Source: Umbelopsis ramanniana AG | Lineage: Eukaryota > Mucoromycota > Umbelopsidomycetes > Umbelopsidales > Umbelopsidaceae | DNA: 64,000 bases | Assembly: GCF_025399195.1 (NCBI RefSeq) | Contig: NW_026252095.1 | Coordinates: 248,001-312,000, forward strand | Direction of reading: 5' to 3' | Part shown: piece after piece, positions 10,666 through 19,515 of the stretch | Layout: the number at the start of each line of letters is the position of its first letter | Numbering within the stretch: the stretch's first letter is position 1 | Translations under genes and position numbers: made by a program | The notes under the pieces: generated by a model | What the model was told of the DNA's origin: nothing | What the model saw: the letters and a program-made list of their open reading frames with translations, nothing else | Databases searched by the model: none

Positions 10666-12716
10666 ATGTTATTAGCAAATCAATTGTTGATAGCAATATG
10701 CGGGTTTGCCTGCGTAGCACATGCTTATACGGCGGTAGGAAGAGCATCTGCCATGGGTGTGTTGATTGGCAACAAGTAAGTACCCAACACAGAGTGATTT
10801 CATTGCTATCAAGGTAAACGTCTTCTCTCGATATTGATTGATGTTTTTTAGAATCTTTGTTCAGGGTGGCTATACATCTGTCCTCAATAACGTCCCCGGA
10901 CCAGCCACCAACGAAATGATCGTCTTGCCCATTGACCAATCCTTTCAGCTATCTAACCCACCATATGAAGCTGACAGTGGCACCATGCCTGGCTCACCTG
11001 CCGTACTAGGTACTATTCCATGGTCAATGTACTGTGATTCTCATTTCATATTAACCTTTTCAATCTTGAAGGCCAAGCCAATTTCTTCGGAGGATACAAT
11101 AACAGTGGCTTCTATATGTTTGGTGGCCAGATATCCAACTCTTCTGGCCGAGTAGAAATTTCAACCTTGTACATGTTCAACACCACTCACTACAACTGGA
11201 CAGTCAATCCTCAAACTACAGGACAGTGGCCGGAACCACGTGATTCAGCCAGTGGCATTTCACACCTTGCTACTGGCGATGGCTATATCTTTGGAGGAGA
11301 ACCACAAGTCTCTGGCTCTAGCTGGCTTTTCAATACTACCTGGAGATTGCAATATGGTAACAGCTGGAGCGAAGTCGGCGGTTCAGCCCCCGGTGGAGGC
11401 CGCCAAAGCCATGCTGTAGCTATGCTCAGCGATGGTCGCATGGTTATTCTAGGTGGATCGGACGGTGCTGGAAACTCCATTCCTTTAACAGAAGTCCTCG
11501 TATTTGATACCAACTCAGGAACTTATACATCGATGGTATGTCACATCATATATGAATTGCTTCAAATGAAGAAGAAAACCTTGACGAATCATCTAATTGA
11601 ATTATATTGGCAGAATGCAACGTTATCTGGATCAAACCCTGTTCCTCGTTTAGCACATACTGTTGTTTCCAGTGAGTGATGCAAAGATGGATTGATTGAT
11701 TTTGAAATATCAATAGGACGTAAAAAAAAGAAAACTAAACATTTGCATCACTTTTTCTCCTTAGCTTATGATGACAAAGTCATTGTACACGGAGGCGATG
11801 GTGGAAATGGAAAGTTTCTCTCCGACATCGCTGTGTTGGACATGAAGCAAACCAACTTAGCTTGGACCGTTCCAACCACCACAGGCACAGCCCCATCAGG
11901 AAGATTAGCGCATACAGGTAAGACAGTCGACCTTTTCTAACTCTTTTTGCTTGGAATCCTCCTGAATTATGCACCTACTCATCTAAATCATTACCTCGTA
12001 TAGCTATCATGGTGGGTACGCAAATGTTCATTATGTATGGACAGACAGGCGCAAGCAGTCTAGACAACGGAGTATATGCCCTAGATACAGCAGGATGGGC
12101 ATGGCAAACCAACTATACGCCAAAGAATTTAAATTATACCAACACTGGAATTTTACCAGCGCCTGCTCCAGGATCTGATCAACCCAGCACACAAAATTCT
12201 GGTGATGGGATAGATAATACCAATGGTTCAAACGGCAACACATCTAGCAGTGGCGGTGGTAAAGGCTCCAACGGAGGTGGCGGGAACGGTGGTGGCAAGA
12301 CTAACACTAGTGCCATCATAGGCGGGAGCGTAGGAGGTGTAGCATTGGTATTGATTCTAGCGGCGTTGGCGGCATTCGCCTGGTTGAGAAACCGAAAGCG
12401 CAAGGGAGAGCCGCAGAAAACCTCTGTATACCCGCTCCCAGGAACGGATTCACACAGAGCTTACTTTTCCAACAATGCATATGATAGTGCTCCCCCATAT
12501 TATCAGCAAAACGCCCCTTGGAACAATGGACAGAAAACCTCCATCAGTCTCCATAACGACAGTTCTGGGGAATTCGCATCCAACCCTACTTCCAACAACA
12601 ATACTTCCCATCCTTTGCCCGTTCCTATGTCCAACCCTACTGCGTTCCATCATGATGCTGCGGCGCAAAAACCCAATACTCCAATCGAATTCCAAAAGCC
12701 TAACGCCGGTGACTAA
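10666..12716 (+). CDS. Kelch-repeat single-pass membrane protein
   Basis: Six exons. Exon 1 (10666-10775) encodes a signal peptide (MLLANQLLIAICGFACVAHA). The ectodomain is a kelch/galactose-oxidase-like propeller with repeated Gly-Gly blades, for example YMFGGQISN, GYIFGGEPQV and MVILGGSDGAGN, each followed by Asn/Thr-rich strands. A Gly/Ser/Asn-rich linker precedes one transmembrane helix (GGVALVLILAALAAFAWL), a basic stop-transfer (RNRKRKG) and a proline/asparagine-rich cytosolic tail. The first ATG at the signal peptide is the only sensible start. The predicted topology is type I, with the propeller outside. Such proteins are common in Mucoromycota; the role (surface or cell-wall contact) is inferred only. 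Confidence 0.87.
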
Positions 12717-13226
12717 ATCTTATAGATATATTTTCTACTCCTTTTACCCAACACAAAACCACTTTGTATATGTATCATCCCACTAAACCAAACTAGCGCC
12801 AACCCTAAATGAAACGATTCTTCCTTATTGACCATACATGGGTTTATGTCTTTATAATTGCTCTTTATAAACTTACCAAGTTATTATTATACCAAACATG
12901 AAACGTCATTTTTTTTTTAAATGATATTGGGAGTGGGTTGTTTTATTCAGGAGAAAACAAGCAAGTGGCATCAGGGCAAGCAGGGAGTAAAAAACAGTAT
13001 CCTGCAGGTTCAATGATCGGGACTTTGGCTCCTTTACTGCGCTCCTTTTTCATGTTGCCATTGCAAAAGTCCAAACGTTTCGTCAGGTCCCCCACAGACG
13101 TTGCACGTTCTCCCTCCTTGCATGCAATCCTCCTTAGCGCATTCCACGCATCCCAACTGAGAGAAGCCAAGGGTGGGTTGTATAGTACCTTTTTGTCTTT
13201 TTTAATTATCTTTTCTCTCCTTTCTT
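12717..13226. other. Intergenic between kelch and small secreted protein genes
   Basis: A 510-base gap. It has AT-rich 3' sequence of the kelch gene and a T-run at about 12910. The pyrimidine-rich stretch just before 13227 probably belongs to the next gene's leader. Overlapping ORFs here are in the wrong frame for the secreted protein. Confidence 0.3.
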
Positions 13227-13553
13227 ATGGCTTCAATGGAGCATTGTCTCATTCTGTTGCTGTGCCTGGTCATGGGCGCTGTGCATCCCTCCTGGGCTCA
13301 AGTGAACCCTGGTTCGATGGTCAATTGTGGCGAACCCGTCACACTGACGGACAAAACACCTACGAATGCCTGTTGCTCGCAGTCCAACGGAAAGCTTGTT
13401 CGTGACGTGGTTGGTCAGATTCGAGGCTGTGTCATTGCTGATTATTCGCAACCGCAAGTTGCAGGTGCATTCCAATCCTGTTGTGCAAAGCAGATGGTCC
13501 TATATGATGCTGTCGGTCAGCAACCACCGCCCGATAATGCTACAGGCCAATGA
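13227..13553 (+). CDS. Small cysteine-rich secreted protein
   Basis: An intronless ORF of 108 residues. It has a clear signal peptide (hydrophobic core CLILLLCLVMGAV, then HPSWAQ). The mature part is about 80 residues with six cysteines in the order C, CC, C, CC: VNCGEP, NACCSQ, RGCVIA, QSCCAK. This doublet pattern recalls hydrophobins (C-CC-C-C-CC-C) but two cysteines are missing and the spacing does not fit, so I do not call it one. Three disulfides are likely. Role unknown; an effector-like or cell-wall protein is possible. The second ATG three codons in would also leave a full signal peptide. Confidence 0.6.
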   Translation: MASMEHCLILLLCLVMGAVHPSWAQVNPGSMVNCGEPVTLTDKTPTNACCSQSNGKLVRDVVGQIRGCVIADYSQPQVAGAFQSCCAKQMVLYDAVGQQPPPDNATGQ

Positions 13554-13756
13554 AGCGAAACAAAACAAAAGGACAGCATGGCTTGGGGTGTATTGGCAAC
13601 TATTTTTTTTTTTTTCGCTACTGTACACAACGTGCACTTACACGAACGTTCTTAGTCTACACTACAGTTAAAACATAACATTACATTACACGATGTTCAA
13701 AATTACTATATAACTCTTCACACTAAATAATCTTGTTTGCCATTCCATTAAAACAA

Positions 13757-14917
13757 CTATTTCAGCTCTTGAACGATGGCTTTGTAATCGGCCAATGTGT
13801 TGGTAAATCTTTGCAGCCACGCCTTGCGGTCGTCGGCTTGTGTATCTGTAACGGTGCAATGAACGATCCAGTAGGTAAGACTGATCAGTGTAAGAAGTTT
13901 ATCTTTGATGGGAGCCATGTGTAGCATATCCGAGATTTCCGGGGCCTTTGCTTTGATTTCCTCCGCAAGCTGTTGTTTCCATTTGACCGCCCGATCATTG
14001 ATGTCTTGAGAAAACCCTTGAAATGTATTACGTCGAATCCACTGGTCTATAGGCGTGATACCAGAAAATTCCCAGTCTAAGACTCCCGTGAGATGGTGCT
14101 CCCACAGCAAGTTGCCGAGATGCAAGTCTTGATGAGCCATGACAAGGGGTTTGCTATCGAGATGCTTTTGAACCTCGGTGTGGGACAAGGAGTTCAACAA
14201 TTCTCGAATAAGGGGATCTAAGGTTTCGCGAAGACGAGCACATCGTTTGTGAGCAGCCAGAACGAACAAGTCGCGCTGGAGTCGAGCTATGAAATAAGCG
14301 GTGATGTTTTCAAATGGCCCTCCTAGTTGCAATTGTTCAAACCGCACATCAGGATGGTCGTCCTTCCAGAACTGTTGGAAATGATCCATCTCATACGACG
14401 TCTCTTCGATAACCGGCCCAGGCTCGATAACGCCAGTATCACTGATGGTCAGACCGCCTATTTTGTCAAATGGCAACTTGGCCATGGCAATGCACATGTC
14501 AGCAACCTGGCGAATGACATTGGTCATGTCATCTTCCGTCAAGTCTAGGTATATGGCTCCGAGATCACGCCCTGGCATGCGGCGCAGTAACACATATTCA
14601 TATCCCAGCTCGTCGGTCGTCGCGCTCCAAGCGACAACTTCAGGTGTAGGGCAGGCGGGAATATGTTGTCGAGCCCAGGTTATGCATGCCACTTCGTTTC
14701 TTGTCTTCCATTCGGGAATGGCTGGCTTGGACACGCGAAGAAATAAGTCTCCAGAGTGCTCAAATGTGGCGACATAAATTTTATGGTATGCTGCCCAAAT
14801 TTCTGGCGGTGAGGTAACAGATAGTGGTTTGACACCCAGTTTCTTTTCTAGAAACTTTCGAACAACTGATTCTTCCAGTGGATGCGTTTGATGGAATGTC
14901 TCCGCTTGAGATGACAT
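13757..14917 (-). CDS. Aminoglycoside phosphotransferase (APH)-fold kinase
   Basis: An intronless gene of 386 residues. The C-terminal lobe has the APH/choline-kinase catalytic loop VMAHQDLHLGNLLWE (H-x-D-x(4)-N) and the metal-binding GVLDWEFSG. The N-terminal lobe includes LRVSKPAIPEWKTRNEVAC, with the expected lysine and glutamate region, and YEYVLLRRMPG, the hinge. Eukaryotic members phosphorylate small hydroxylated molecules; no drug resistance is implied. I start at MSSQAETF because the 31 codons upstream contain no ATG. Convergent with the secreted-protein gene to its left. The specific substrate is unknown. Confidence 0.85.
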   Translation of the reverse strand: MSSQAETFHQTHPLEESVVRKFLEKKLGVKPLSVTSPPEIWAAYHKIYVATFEHSGDLFLRVSKPAIPEWKTRNEVACITWARQHIPACPTPEVVAWSATTDELGYEYVLLRRMPGRDLGAIYLDLTEDDMTNVIRQVADMCIAMAKLPFDKIGGLTISDTGVIEPGPVIEETSYEMDHFQQFWKDDHPDVRFEQLQLGGPFENITAYFIARLQRDLFVLAAHKRCARLRETLDPLIRELLNSLSHTEVQKHLDSKPLVMAHQDLHLGNLLWEHHLTGVLDWEFSGITPIDQWIRRNTFQGFSQDINDRAVKWKQQLAEEIKAKAPEISDMLHMAPIKDKLLTLISLTYWIVHCTVTDTQADDRKAWLQRFTNTLADYKAIVQELK

Positions 14918-15476
14918 AATCAGGTGGTGATGATAACTTCTGTTCGGGCCACACAACGTTGTGCAAGCGAAAATTTGGTTCCTTTTTTTTATGAAAAAAA
15001 TATTGGCCAATGAGAAGGTCCGAGCCTTTCATGGAAAGAGTTTTATAGGCAAGAAGAATATGTCACAGAAATAATAATAAGTGCAATAATGTAAAAGAAG
15101 AAGTGAAAAGAACACTTTAGAAGAATGAAATAAAAAAAAAATTGGGGAATAGACCATAAGAGTGTCATTAAGTATTAAAAGAAACAGTGAGGAGTTTTGT
15201 GTGAGAGAGAAAGATAACAAAAGAGTGCGTGAGAGTAAGACGAAAAATAGAGAAGTAGGTGGCAAGCAGCGAATATCAAATTGCATAAATTCGGGTTAAA
15301 GGTGATTGCACAGATCTTGGTACGTTGTAGTGAGTTTTTGTTTTCTTTTGGCTTCTGGATGCTTGGCTAGTACGGTCCCTCCCCTTTTTCTGTCACATTG
15401 GATAGGATTGCCCGCGTGCAAGCCAAGCAAAGAGAACCAGCTCTATCATGGGTTTTTCTTCAGGTGCCTTAAATTG
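14918..15476. promoter_or_regulatory. Upstream region of the APH gene and 3' region of the FAR1 gene
   Basis: A 559-base gap between two minus-strand genes. The part next to 14917 is A/T- and purine-rich on the plus strand (long GAAA/AAGA runs), which is a pyrimidine-rich leader on the coding strand. No defined operator is seen. Confidence 0.3.
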
Positions 15477-17274
15477 TCACCAGTGGCTAGCAGTCTGGCC
15501 AACAGCGGGAAGCATATCTGGGTTATGTGGTTGCATGTTACCAGAGTGCAGGTCAACATCTGGCTCATGTTTCAATCGCAAGTGCTCGCTATGTCCATGT
15601 AACGGAAATGATCGATAATCTACCAAATGCTGTTGCTGTTGTTGTTGTTGTGATTCTCTACCTGCAGGAGTATTGGATGGGTGATGTTGGGGTGGCAATG
15701 ATCGAGTACGTTGAGGAATGATCATTCCATCATCCATCATGTTAAAGTTCCCACTGCCTGCAGGGGGATGTTGCATTGTGCTGTATGATTGGAATTGCAT
15801 ATATCCTGGCATGGGGCTTGTGAGTTGGAAAGAGTTGTTATCATAAGGTTGTTGATACAAATTATATTGTCCTTGCATATGCATTGGTACATCAGGTCTT
15901 GCAGAAGAGCTTGTAGAATGCATGGAAGTAGGTGTGGTGGGAGACACAAAGGGTTGTTGTGTTTGATGCATGCTCGTAGTACTGGCAGGCGATTCAGGAG
16001 TATACAGAACATTGGATGGAGATTTGGAGTGCTGGGTTCTTCGAATGGAATTATCTGCTGTACTGGACGTTCTGATAGCTTGAGACTTGACATGAATGGT
16101 GTAAGATGGAATGGTCACAGCTTGGGATCCTCTGGAGCCTTCTTTGTGATGTGACGAGTGGTGGTGGTGACCATTGCTGCTGGGTGGCACAATGGATAGA
16201 ACACGTCTTCTCTTGGTGGGGGACATGAGAGCTTCCTCGCAATCATTGTAAGATGACATCAGCGGTGTATGGGATCGCATATCGCCCATGGTCTGAGAGG
16301 CTGGGCTAAGCGATAAAGAGCCATCGGTGCCATCATCCGTCAAGGGAGATGATTCAATAGGAGATGGAATAGAGTCGGGTACGATATGAGCGAATTGACA
16401 ACATGAATTGAACAATTTGATCAATTCTTGCTCTGCGTGATTTGTCCACTCGTCACTAGCAGCAGCTACGGTGCATAGTCTTGTGGTGATGTTAGTTAGT
16501 CTTTGAACCCGGTCTACCGTTTCTCTGTGCTTGATTTTCTTCCTTTCTTCAGAAAGACGATTGTAAAATCTTCTTTCGTTCCAAATAATGCTTTGAAATT
16601 CATTTTGAACGTAGGAGCGGATTTCGTGAGTTGCCCATCGTTTTCTGGCCAGGTCCACAATCATATCGGTGACTTCTTTAGGCCAGCTCTTGACCATATC
16701 GTCAGGGTGCATCATCTCGTGGTTATGTTCAGATGATGCTGCATTTACAGACTTTCTAAATTCCCAACGTTCTTGATCGTTTTCAAACAGTACTATCCTC
16801 CAGCGGCAATCGCATCGCTTGGAAGGGCGTTTTCTTTGAGGAGATGGTTTTGGATTACGTTGTGAGTCAGGTACACCTTCTCTAGAGCAGTAAACGTAAA
16901 TGTTCTGCAAAGGGAAAAAAAAAAAAACCAGGTCAATGGGAGTGTTTTTTTGGGGGGAAAGAGAGCTGTCAGGCAGACTTACCCTATTGGAGGATGCTTC
17001 CTGCTTAACGGTAAAGCCGTACTGCGAGCTTAGTTCACGACAATATTCGATGGCAGAAATACTGTCTGGGAATGAAAGTTTCAACAGGCGGGTATAAAAT
17101 GAATCCATGTGTCCCTGATTGTTAGGTGTCAGCAAGCAACCAAAATAAAATCAAATCAATAGGCAAAATCGTGTGATGTTTTACCGGAGGAGGTTTCCAT
17201 TCGCCAGTAGGGGAAGTAGTAGACTCTGAAGGAGAAGATTCCAAGACGTCGTCGAGGTTGGGCATAGTGGTCAT
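15477..17274 (-). CDS. FAR1-type DNA-binding domain protein (putative transcription factor)
   Basis: Three exons: 17274-17185, 17114-16983 and 16904-15477. Residues ~30-150 form a FAR1/WRKY-GCM1-like domain: FPDSISAIEYCRELSSQYGF, then NIYVYCSREG, KRCDCRWRIVLF and SSEHNHEM, i.e. the Cys-Cys-His-x-His zinc site. A basic, helical region follows (NERRFYNRLSEERKKIKHRE), then a long low-complexity tail rich in Ser, Pro, His and Gln with a run of seven glutamines. The domain is transposase-derived but is used as a DNA-binding module; no catalytic region is seen here, so a regulator is likely. The second intron (16905-16982, 78 nt) is in frame and stop-free. Confidence 0.8.
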
Positions 17275-17787
17275 AGATTGGTTTGGTAATGGAATGCAAT
17301 GTTGGGATGGGGCTGGAGAAAGCGACTTATATATATGTCTTTTGTCCTGTTTCCGATGATTAATTGTTCAATAAAATATGTAAACTTTAAAAAAAAATCA
17401 ACGAAAGAAGAAAACGATGCAAGAGAGACAAGTTGGTGTCTTTAAAGAAGTTGGATGGAGCAGGGGACTTTTGAACAATATGGTCAGGATCGTCACTGTA
17501 TGATTTGACAGGTGACCCTATTCCTCAAGAGACTTTATATTAGGGAGGAAGCCAACAAAAAACTCATTAGGGATGTATGCGAATTCGACAAGGAGTACTA
17601 TGAATTCCAATCGCGCGGGCACACGCAAGGCATAAGAAAGTTTAAGGAGGTCAGAGACCAGTAATACAGACAGTGTGTACATGTTGGCGGTGTGTGCGTC
17701 TGTTGTATGTATCTTAGGGAGATGAGGCTTGAAAAACTTGCGCGCGTCAAAATGGCGATGCTAACCTGACCCCCCTCCCCCCCCCCC
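17275..17787. promoter_or_regulatory. Upstream region of the FAR1 gene
   Basis: Minus-strand promoter side of the FAR1-type gene. A plus-strand TATATATG at about 17328 gives CATATATA on the coding strand, roughly 55 bases before the ATG, which may serve as a TATA element. No other motif recognised. Confidence 0.35.
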
Positions 17788-18055
17788 AAGTCATGAGTTC
17801 GCACCCAAAGGACGAAGGGAGGCCAGGTCTGGGAAGATATCGGTCCGCCACTTTTTGTGAGACCCTCTTCTTTTTACTTACCCTTTTCCTGTTTACCTTT
17901 GAGTCCCTCCTCCCCCCCCCCCCCCCCCCCAAGTCATGAGTTCGCACCCAAAGGACGAAGGGAGGCCAGGTCTGGGAAGATATCGGTCCGCCACTTTTTG
18001 TGAGACCCTCTTCTTTTTACTTACCCTTTTCCTGTTTACCTTTGAGTCCCTCCTC
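17788..18055. repeat. 143-bp tandem duplication with poly-C tracts
   Basis: A 125-bp segment at 17788-17912 is repeated, identical by eye, at 17931-18055, a period of 143 bp. Each copy starts AAGTCATGAGTTCGCACCCA and ends GAGTCCCTCCTC, and each is preceded by a cytosine tract (about 17768-17787 with one T, and 17913-17930). The right copy ends 54 bp before the F-box ATG. A short CCCAGT triplet repeat follows at 18075-18095. Identity between copies suggests a recent event or an assembly artefact around homopolymers. Confidence 0.85.
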
Positions 18056-18109
18056 TCCTAACCCCCCGAATACACCCAGTCCCAGTCCCAGTCCACCACC
18101 TGCTCGCCC

Positions 18110-19096
18110 ATGTCACCAATAAGCACACTACCGCATAAGCTTCTAAGGCATATCTTGGAATATCTCTCCAATGAAGAGCTATACACTATTATGCCCGTAT
18201 CCACTGTATGGAACGCTACTGCTGGTCAGGTGGTTGCCCATAGTTTTCGTGAACAACACTTGGTGATGTGGATTGACCAAGAAGGTTGGCATTCACCATT
18301 TCATTCAGGACTGTTTGAACCGCCCCAACTCACTATCTTGCCTTTTTTTTCTATTATGATTGATTGTTATTTTTAATTTGATTAAACCTTTCTGCGCTGC
18401 ATCGAGTTCAGGCCACCGCATGTGCAACCCGCTATGGACATTCGATTCTTACAATACCCTCACCAATGTTATTCGCTTTAAGCCTTACGAAGCAGAACCT
18501 ACCACCCATCCTGATATCTACAATCTCATGTTCGGACTTAAACGACCATGTCTCAGACTCATTACTATCGGCGATGACCACCATTATGATTACTTGGAGA
18601 AAGCAGGCTCTATTTCCTTAAAGCATACCGGTCAAAAGACCATGTTGGCCTCCGACCTATCGGCGGCAGACAACACTTATCATCAATGGCGCTTTACCTA
18701 TCGCATTGAATATCTTTATCGTAAGAACCGTAAAATTGATGGTGAACGTGTCTTCATTCCAGAGATTTTCGAATGTTCTCTATCGTTTTTGAATCCTAAA
18801 CGTGCACATAGAGTAAGTGTAATACTTGGTTACATCGAATTTTTCGATCACACACGTATACACAACCACTAACTGGGAGACTTTTTCCGTATTCGTTCGG
18901 TTGGTACTTTTTTTCTTTATTTTTAATTTAGACGAAGCTGGCATGGTATGTCAAGAAACATATGAAGAATATCAATCCTGCTCCGTCCAAGGACAGCAAA
19001 CGTACTAAGATTCACGGCGAAGTCTCGCCCTCTGAATGGAATTCTTTCTTCTCTCAACAGCCTAACGATATGATGCCTCAAATGTATGTTCATTAG
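18110..19096 (+). CDS. F-box domain protein
   Basis: The N-terminus is an F-box (ISTLPHKLLRHILEYLSNEE, then LYTIMPVSTVWNATAG), which would bind Skp1 in an SCF ubiquitin ligase. Three exons. Exon 2 contains TFDSYNTLTNVIRFKPYEAE and IFECSLSFLNPKRAHR; exon 3 starts TKLAWYVKKHMKN and ends PQMYVH with TAG at 19094-19096. The first intron has a weak donor; the best reading joins HSGL to SGHRMC using GTTTGA and CATCGAG at about 18311-18410. The substrate-binding part matches no repeat family I recognise. The promoter sits in or next to the tandem duplication. Confidence 0.7.
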
Positions 19097-19269
19097 ACCA
19101 ATGTGAATTTCTGACTTTGTATTTTTTTCCCTTTGCTTTGTCTTCTACTGCTGCCCCCCCCCCCATTTCGAAAAAAAAAAGAAATGTGATCTGATAAACA
19201 CGATTTTTGAGTAAATAAATCCAACAAGAAAAGGGCTTGATACCCCACATGTGCAATACTAAAAGTCGT
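19097..19269. other. 3' region of the F-box gene with homopolymer runs
   Basis: Contains a C-run at about 19153-19165 followed shortly by an A-run at about 19172-19181, next to the convergent small ORF. No other feature. Confidence 0.3.
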
Positions 19270-19515
19270 CTATTTGTTTTGCTGTTGCTTTCTGTACACC
19301 AAACTACGAGCCATCCCCAAGGTTGCCCGCCGAGTCAAAGCGGCCGAGCCCATCATAATGCACACGCCACCCCCCAACCCTCCCTTCATCCTCCTGCTTT
19401 CACGCGGTCCCACAGATGATGCAATGGTGCCTGCTATGCACAACTTGAGTTTCTGCATGGGTTCCTTTTCCTTCCAGTGCACTGTAGGCGCGCGAACGGA
19501 CCGATAACCCATCAT
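19270..19515 (-). CDS. Candidate small basic protein, 81 residues
   Basis: An ATG-started ORF, convergent with the F-box gene. The protein starts MMGYRSVRAPTVHWKEKEP. It has two weakly hydrophobic segments (KLCIAGTIASSVGP and GGGVCIMMGSAALTRRA) flanked by arginines and lysines, and ends VYRKQQQNK. It is richer in G+C than the neighbouring sequence. I do not recognise it. It may be a real small protein, the last exon of a longer gene, or chance. Confidence 0.3.
   Translation of the reverse strand: MMGYRSVRAPTVHWKEKEPMQKLKLCIAGTIASSVGPRESRRMKGGLGGGVCIMMGSAALTRRATLGMARSLVYRKQQQNK

Noticed and set aside
12938-13405. 155-codon plus-strand ORF over the small secreted protein
   Set aside because: Different frame without ATG start or domain; the overlapping 108-residue ORF has a signal peptide and ordered cysteines.
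13227-13553. Hydrophobin call for the small secreted protein
   Set aside because: Only six cysteines in C-CC-C-CC order; hydrophobins need eight in C-CC-C-C-CC-C.
14918-15010. N-terminal extension of the APH-fold kinase
   Set aside because: The extra 31 codons have no ATG and no conserved feature; the ATG at 14917 gives a normal-length protein.
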